In this document: piece by piece, positions 60,541-64,000 of the stretch
How the letters are laid out: each line of letters starts with the position of its first letter
Numbering within the stretch: the first letter of the stretch is position 1
From: Amycolatopsis jejuensis
Lineage (GTDB): Bacteria > Actinomycetota > Actinomycetes > Mycobacteriales > Pseudonocardiaceae
Length of the DNA: 64,000 bases
NCBI RefSeq assembly: GCF_000717335.1
Contig: NZ_JNYZ01000033.1
Coordinates: 34,787 to 98,786 of the forward strand
Direction of reading: 5' to 3'
The notes under the pieces: generated by a model
Databases searched by the model: none
The model's input: only the letters and a program-made list of their open reading frames with translations
What the model was told of the DNA's origin: nothing
Program-made: the position numbers and the translations under genes

Positions 60541-61074
60541 CTACGGTGCTGCCGTGCTGGGGGTGTCTCCGCCGGTGCTGCGCACGATCGCGCGCAGGAT
60601 CCTCGCCAGGTGGTCGAGATCGTCGGCACCGACAATCCCGGCCAAGTCCCGTTCGGTCTTCCGGAGGATCGGCGGGAACTGTTTCATGAAGGCTTTTCCG
60701 CGCTGGGTGAAGCGCAGGATTTTCGCCCGCCGGTCCCGGGGGTCGGGAACTCGTCCGAGGTAGCCCATCTCCTCGAGCTCCAGCACGAGGGCGCCGGCGG
60801 TCTGCTTGGTGATGTTCGTCATCTCGGCGATCTCGGTCATGCGTGCGACGCCGGCACTGATGCTTCGCATGATCGGGAGGTGCGTCATGCGGATGTCGTC
60901 GAAGCCGTGCTCGGCCGCCCGGCTCAACAGGTGGCGCTCGGAGACGCGGAAGCCAAGCAGCAGGAGCCGGACGACGTTGTCATCGAGATCGTAAGCAGAA
61001 TCGCTCGACGGCCCGGGTGTTCGAGCGCCGATCCGCCCGCGTTGCTCGGCACGGCTTCCGGTCGGCTTCGTCAC
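60541..61074 (-). CDS. MarR-family regulator
   Basis: A 177-residue winged-helix regulator. It contains FDDIRMTHLPIMRSISAGVARMTEIAEMTNITKQTAGALVLELEEMGYLGRVPDPRDRRAKILRFTQRG, the complete MarR core with the DxRD wing, followed by a dimerisation helix. GTG 61074 has AGGAG six bases before it; longer frames run into unrelated sequence. It is convergent with the flavin reductase gene. The perfect palindrome at 57994 is a plausible target. Confidence 0.88.
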   Translation of the reverse strand: MTKPTGSRAEQRGRIGARTPGPSSDSAYDLDDNVVRLLLLGFRVSERHLLSRAAEHGFDDIRMTHLPIMRSISAGVARMTEIAEMTNITKQTAGALVLELEEMGYLGRVPDPRDRRAKILRFTQRGKAFMKQFPPILRKTERDLAGIVGADDLDHLARILRAIVRSTGGDTPSTAAP

Positions 61075-61278
61075 GGCACTCCTGAGTCGGCATGGTGGTC
61101 GGGGCTTGCGCAGATGTCGGCACCGCCATGGTAAGCGTCGAGCCGACCGCGCCGTGAGCTCACGCGCCCCGCCGGTCGGCGTGACCAGAGCTTCGCGGCA
61201 CGGCCGGGCGGCGGTCGCCTCCACCTCGACGTCACCGGGCACCTGCCGCCTTCGGCATTCCCGACCTGCCGATGCGAC

Positions 61279-61965
61279 TCAGGCCGGGCCAGTGGGACCG
61301 GGTGGCGGCAGAGCGGGCTTGCGGTCCGTCACCTGTGCCTTCGTGACTCCGGCGTGCAATGCGATGACGCTGGTGAGCAGCCCGTCCAGGTTCGGCCATC
61401 CGATGTCCGGCCGGTCGTTGTGCAGGCTGATGACGCCGTGCAGTCCGGCCCAGAGCAGCAGCCCGCGACGTCGGTGCTCCTCGTCCCGCCCCCCGGGGTC
61501 TTCCCGCGTGTCCCGCAGATCCGCGATCAACCCGTCGAGCAGCCGGATACCCGCGACCCTGCCCTCGGGTGGGGTGTGGGCGTCCGGATCGGTCACCCCT
61601 ACTCCGAACAGGACCCGGTAGTGACCGGGGTTGGCGGTCCCCCAGGACGCGTAGGCCCACCCCCGCCCCACGAGCCGGCCCAGTGGATCGGGCGCAGCGG
61701 AGATCACGTCCTCGGTGTAGCCGAGCAGCGCCTCGTACTGGTCCGCCATCACGTGCGCGACCAGCTCGTCGAGATCGACGAAGTGGTTGTAGATGCTGGC
61801 CGGTGTCACCCCGACCTGCCGGGCGACCGCTCGTAGCGTCAGCGACTCGACATTGCCGAGTTGCGCCAGCAGTTCCGTCGCCGCCTCGATCAAGTGGTGG
61901 CGCAACGCCTGGCCTTGGCCACGCGGATTGCGCCGCCGGCCGGTGGTTCGTCGCGCGCTCGTCAT
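61279..61965 (-). CDS. TetR-family regulator
   Basis: A 228-residue TetR protein with a basic N-terminus (ARRTTGRRRNPRGQGQALRHHL), helix-turn-helix ESLTLRAVARQVGVTPASIYNHFVDLDELVAHV, and a C-terminal domain with WAYASWGTANPGHYRVLFG and LLLWAGLHGVISLHNDRPDIGWP. This is the WHG/TetR_C_13 type often linked to small membrane or lipid genes. It is divergent from the DUF2306 membrane protein and probably represses it. Confidence 0.88.
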   Translation of the reverse strand: MTSARRTTGRRRNPRGQGQALRHHLIEAATELLAQLGNVESLTLRAVARQVGVTPASIYNHFVDLDELVAHVMADQYEALLGYTEDVISAAPDPLGRLVGRGWAYASWGTANPGHYRVLFGVGVTDPDAHTPPEGRVAGIRLLDGLIADLRDTREDPGGRDEEHRRRGLLLWAGLHGVISLHNDRPDIGWPNLDGLLTSVIALHAGVTKAQVTDRKPALPPPGPTGPA

Positions 61966-62001
61966 CGTGTACCGAGCTTACCGCCTCTCGCCGACCGGCC
62001 C

Positions 62002-62065
62002 TTGACACTGCCCGCCACTAAGTTACAGTTGTTGACATACAGGTGTTCAGTCAACTGCTCCCGCG
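62002..62065 (+). promoter_or_regulatory. Promoter and repeat region between TetR and DUF2306 genes
   Basis: TTGACA (62002-62007), 16 bases, TACAGT (62024-62029) give a promoter toward the membrane protein. It is followed by GTTGACATACAGGTGTTCAG and TCAAC, where GTTGAC and GTCAAC form an inverted pair and ACAG recurs. A TetR operator here is likely but its exact limits are unclear. Confidence 0.4.
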
Positions 62066-62129
62066 ACTTCGGCCGCTCGCGCATCTCCCGGTCGAACGCA
62101 CCCCTTTCTCCGGTCTCCGAGGAGTTCTC

Positions 62130-62903
62130 ATGGTCGACACCGTCAGCCCGGCCCGCTCGTCCCGGCGAGGGCGCCGCCGGTCGTGGACCTTCGTCGTCCT
62201 GACGTCGCTCGCGGTCGCCGGCTGGTTCAGCGGCCAATACGTCGAAGGGCTGGCCGGCGTCGCCGCCCGCACCCCGCAGAACGTGACCGCAGCCTCGCAC
62301 TTCGACGCTCTGCCATGGCCCATCCGGTTCCTGTTCATCGCCCACATCGTCGCGGCCGGTCTGGCGCTGGCCACCGGCCCCTTCCAGTTCTCACGCCGGC
62401 TTCGCGCGCGCAGTATCCGGGCGCATCGGGTACTCGGGCGCGTCTACCTCATTTCCGTGCTGGCCGGAGCCGTGTCCGGAGCGACCACGTCACTGTGGAA
62501 TTCCCTTGGCATCCAAGGCGCGATCGGCTACTTCACCCTCGACGTCCTCTGGGCGGCAACTGCGTGGCAGGCCTACCGGGCAATCCGCGAACGACGGCTT
62601 CACGAACACCAAGCCTGGATGATCCGCAACTTCGCCCTCACCTACGCAGCCGTCACCCTGCGCGCCGCCCTGCCCGTGCTCATCCTCGTGCAACTCCCGT
62701 TCAGCACGGACACCGCATTCCCCCACCTGTTCGACGCAGCCATCCACACCATCGCACCCTGGCTCGGCTGGCTCATCAACATCGTGGTGGCCGAATACCT
62801 GATCGCCCGCCGCGGACTGCCCGGCGTGCGCCGGTCCACTTTCCAGGAGTCCCGCAGCGAGCGAACGCAGCAACCACGGCAGAAGAACCCAGCCACCGCG
62901 TGA
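62130..62903 (+). CDS. DUF2306 membrane protein
   Basis: A 257-residue integral membrane protein with about six helices: TFVVLTSLAVAGWF, RFLFIAHIVAAGLALATGPFQF, VLGRVYLISVLAGAVSGA, YFTLDVLWAATAWQAY, LTYAAVTLRAALPVLILV and WLGWLINIVVAEYLIA. RSIRAHRVLGRVY and HEHQAWMIRNFALTYAAVTLR carry the conserved His residues of DUF2306, whose function is unknown. ATG 62130 follows GAGGAG. It is controlled by the divergent TetR gene in all likelihood. Confidence 0.85.
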   Translation: MVDTVSPARSSRRGRRRSWTFVVLTSLAVAGWFSGQYVEGLAGVAARTPQNVTAASHFDALPWPIRFLFIAHIVAAGLALATGPFQFSRRLRARSIRAHRVLGRVYLISVLAGAVSGATTSLWNSLGIQGAIGYFTLDVLWAATAWQAYRAIRERRLHEHQAWMIRNFALTYAAVTLRAALPVLILVQLPFSTDTAFPHLFDAAIHTIAPWLGWLINIVVAEYLIARRGLPGVRRSTFQESRSERTQQPRQKNPATA

Positions 62904-62943
62904 TCAAGCCAGCCGCCCGGCCGACTCGGGGAGCGGGCAGATC

Positions 62944-64000
62944 TCACTCGCCGTCCCACGTGACGCGGACAGTTCCGGGCGCGTAGGTCGGCAGGTCCCC
63001 GGCAAAGGCCATCGGCTCCAGTTGTTCTGCTTCGACCAGTTGCATCGTCGGTATCCGCTGCAGTAGCTGGGTGATGGCTTCGCCGATGACGACGCGGGCG
63101 AGCTGCTGCCCGATGCAGGCGTGGATCCCGTTGCCGAAGGCGAGGTGCCCGGCCGCTTCCCGGGTGACGTCGAACTTGTCCGGGTCGGGGAAGCGCGCGC
63201 CATCGCGGTTGGCGGCCACTGTGGACACCCAGACTGGGTCGCCCTTGCGGAACTCGATCCCTTCCAGGGTCACGTCCTCGGTCACCGTGCGGGGATGCGT
63301 CGAGACGAACATGGCGTGGAAGCGCACGAATTCCTCGACGGCGGCGGGAATCCGCTCGGGTTCGCGTCGCAGGAGGTCCAGCTGGGCGGGGTCGGACAGC
63401 AGCGACACCATGATCGTCCCGATCATGTACGCGATGTCGCCGACCTTCAGGTCCTCGGTGGCGAAAATGGCGGCGAACTCCCCGGATTTGCTGTCCGGGA
63501 TGCCGAGCACCCGGCAATGCGCGAACACCGACACCGGGAGGGCGAGGTCTTCGAACAGGTCGGCAGTGGACCCGGCGGCGAGGATCTCGTCGAGCCGCTG
63601 CCCGATGTACTCGGCGATCGCCGCCCGCTGCCCGCGGACCGCACGCACCGAGAACCGGCCGACCGCGGCCCGGCGGATCTTCGTGTGCTGCGGCGGGTCG
63701 AGCCCGAGCACGTTGCCCACCATCAGGGCATGCATCGTCTCCTCGCCGATCGGTGTCCCGAGCACGAGCGGTCGCGGGCCGAGCGGGGTCCGCTGGTCGG
63801 AATTGCCGAAACGGATGTCCTGCAACACTTGCCGCGCCAGCTCGTATCCGGTGATGAACCAGCCGATGGTGCCGTTTTCGGCGGTGATCCGGGTGGCGGG
63901 TGCCTCTGTCCGCCACTTCGCGAACTCCGGCGAGGGCTGGAACGGGGTGCCGTCTTGGGGCATCACCGGCGGATGCGGATACGGGCATCCGGTGGTCTCG
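62944..64000 (-). CDS. Cytochrome P450, 5' end outside window, internal segment missing
   Basis: The C-terminal 352 residues of a bacterial P450. The frame is open through the right edge; GCPYPHPPVMPQDGTPFQP is the usual actinobacterial N-terminal region. It has the C-helix DPPQHTKIRRAAVGRFSVRAVR, the K-helix EEFVRF (E-x-x-R), and the haem loop FGNGIHACIG with the Cys ligand. However, between LGIPDSKSGEFAAIF and IGTIMVSLLSDPAQL only about 20 residues remain, where family members have about 80 residues including AGxxT of the I-helix. Unless this is a special subfamily, the enzyme lacks the oxygen-activation motif. Confidence 0.75.
   Translation of the reverse strand, partial: ETTGCPYPHPPVMPQDGTPFQPSPEFAKWRTEAPATRITAENGTIGWFITGYELARQVLQDIRFGNSDQRTPLGPRPLVLGTPIGEETMHALMVGNVLGLDPPQHTKIRRAAVGRFSVRAVRGQRAAIAEYIGQRLDEILAAGSTADLFEDLALPVSVFAHCRVLGIPDSKSGEFAAIFATEDLKVGDIAYMIGTIMVSLLSDPAQLDLLRREPERIPAAVEEFVRFHAMFVSTHPRTVTEDVTLEGIEFRKGDPVWVSTVAANRDGARFPDPDKFDVTREAAGHLAFGNGIHACIGQQLARVVIGEAITQLLQRIPTMQLVEAEQLEPMAFAGDLPTYAPGTVRVTWDGE

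Overview
The window is about 64 kb of very GC-rich, gene-dense DNA with frequent GTG/TTG starts and ATGA start-stop overlaps. The gene families (PucR, tandem MarR, MHS-type transporters, Rox-type rifamycin monooxygenase, actinobacterial P450) point to a soil actinomycete, probably of the Pseudonocardiaceae (Amycolatopsis-like). That assignment is inference from family content and base composition. I see no tRNA, rRNA, CRISPR array or intact insertion sequence.

Left part (1-10.6 kb): the end of an amidase gene, a methyltransferase, a SnoaL/NTF2-like protein, and a 1068-residue helical-repeat protein whose last ~220 bp have been tandemly duplicated and have decayed. A secreted S33 peptidase follows. 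Next is a minus-strand pair that looks like a rifamycin or macrolide resistance unit: an MGT-type glycosyltransferase and a Rox-type flavin monooxygenase. The monooxygenase has a 19-codon leader ORF and a strong hairpin in front of its ribosome-binding site.

10.6-19.3 kb: a catabolic locus with an MDR oxidoreductase, a MaoC hydratase, a TetR repressor, an MHS transporter, an N,N-dimethylformamidase-like protein, a saccharopine-dehydrogenase-like protein, an acyl-CoA synthetase and a second TetR. Two promoters, at 10.6 and 12.85 kb, carry the same 23-bp palindrome, so one repressor probably controls both arms.

19.3-33.7 kb: amino-acid and amino-acid-derivative catabolism. It holds a PucR activator, two PLP enzymes, a DJ-1/PfpI protein, a complete polar amino acid ABC importer, an N-acyl-D-amino-acid deacylase, a DadA-like oxidase, an aldehyde dehydrogenase, an HpcH aldolase and an MHS transporter.

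33.7-41.3 kb: an accessory island. A DUF4041/GIY-YIG protein with an abnormal C-terminus lies beside a frameshifted coiled-coil pseudogene. Then come a 727-residue helical-repeat protein, a 146-residue protein and, divergently, a compact STAND-type NTPase. The last two share a short motif of the form V-G-D-I-x3-G-(IV)-A-(IV)-G-R-N. This is my best candidate for an undescribed conflict or sensing system. Two small genes and a LuxR regulator follow, then about 1.4 kb of gene debris.

43.9-58 kb: aromatic catabolism around gentisate. Four divergently arranged transcription units (M24/DLH/MhpA-like; MHS transporter/deazaflavin enzyme; gentisate dioxygenase/3-hydroxybenzoate 6-hydroxylase/FAH/SnoaL/CapA; alpha/beta hydrolase) each start at a TTG-N17-TA promoter followed by a copy of TCCGTATAC-(GC)-(AT)-ACTA. 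A near copy precedes a single-chain double MarR regulator, which is the likely controller.

56.9-64 kb: a decarboxylase-type amidohydrolase divergent from a two-component flavin monooxygenase, with a perfect palindrome between them and a MarR gene behind. A TetR/DUF2306 membrane protein pair follows, and last a cytochrome P450 that appears to lack the segment containing its I-helix motif.
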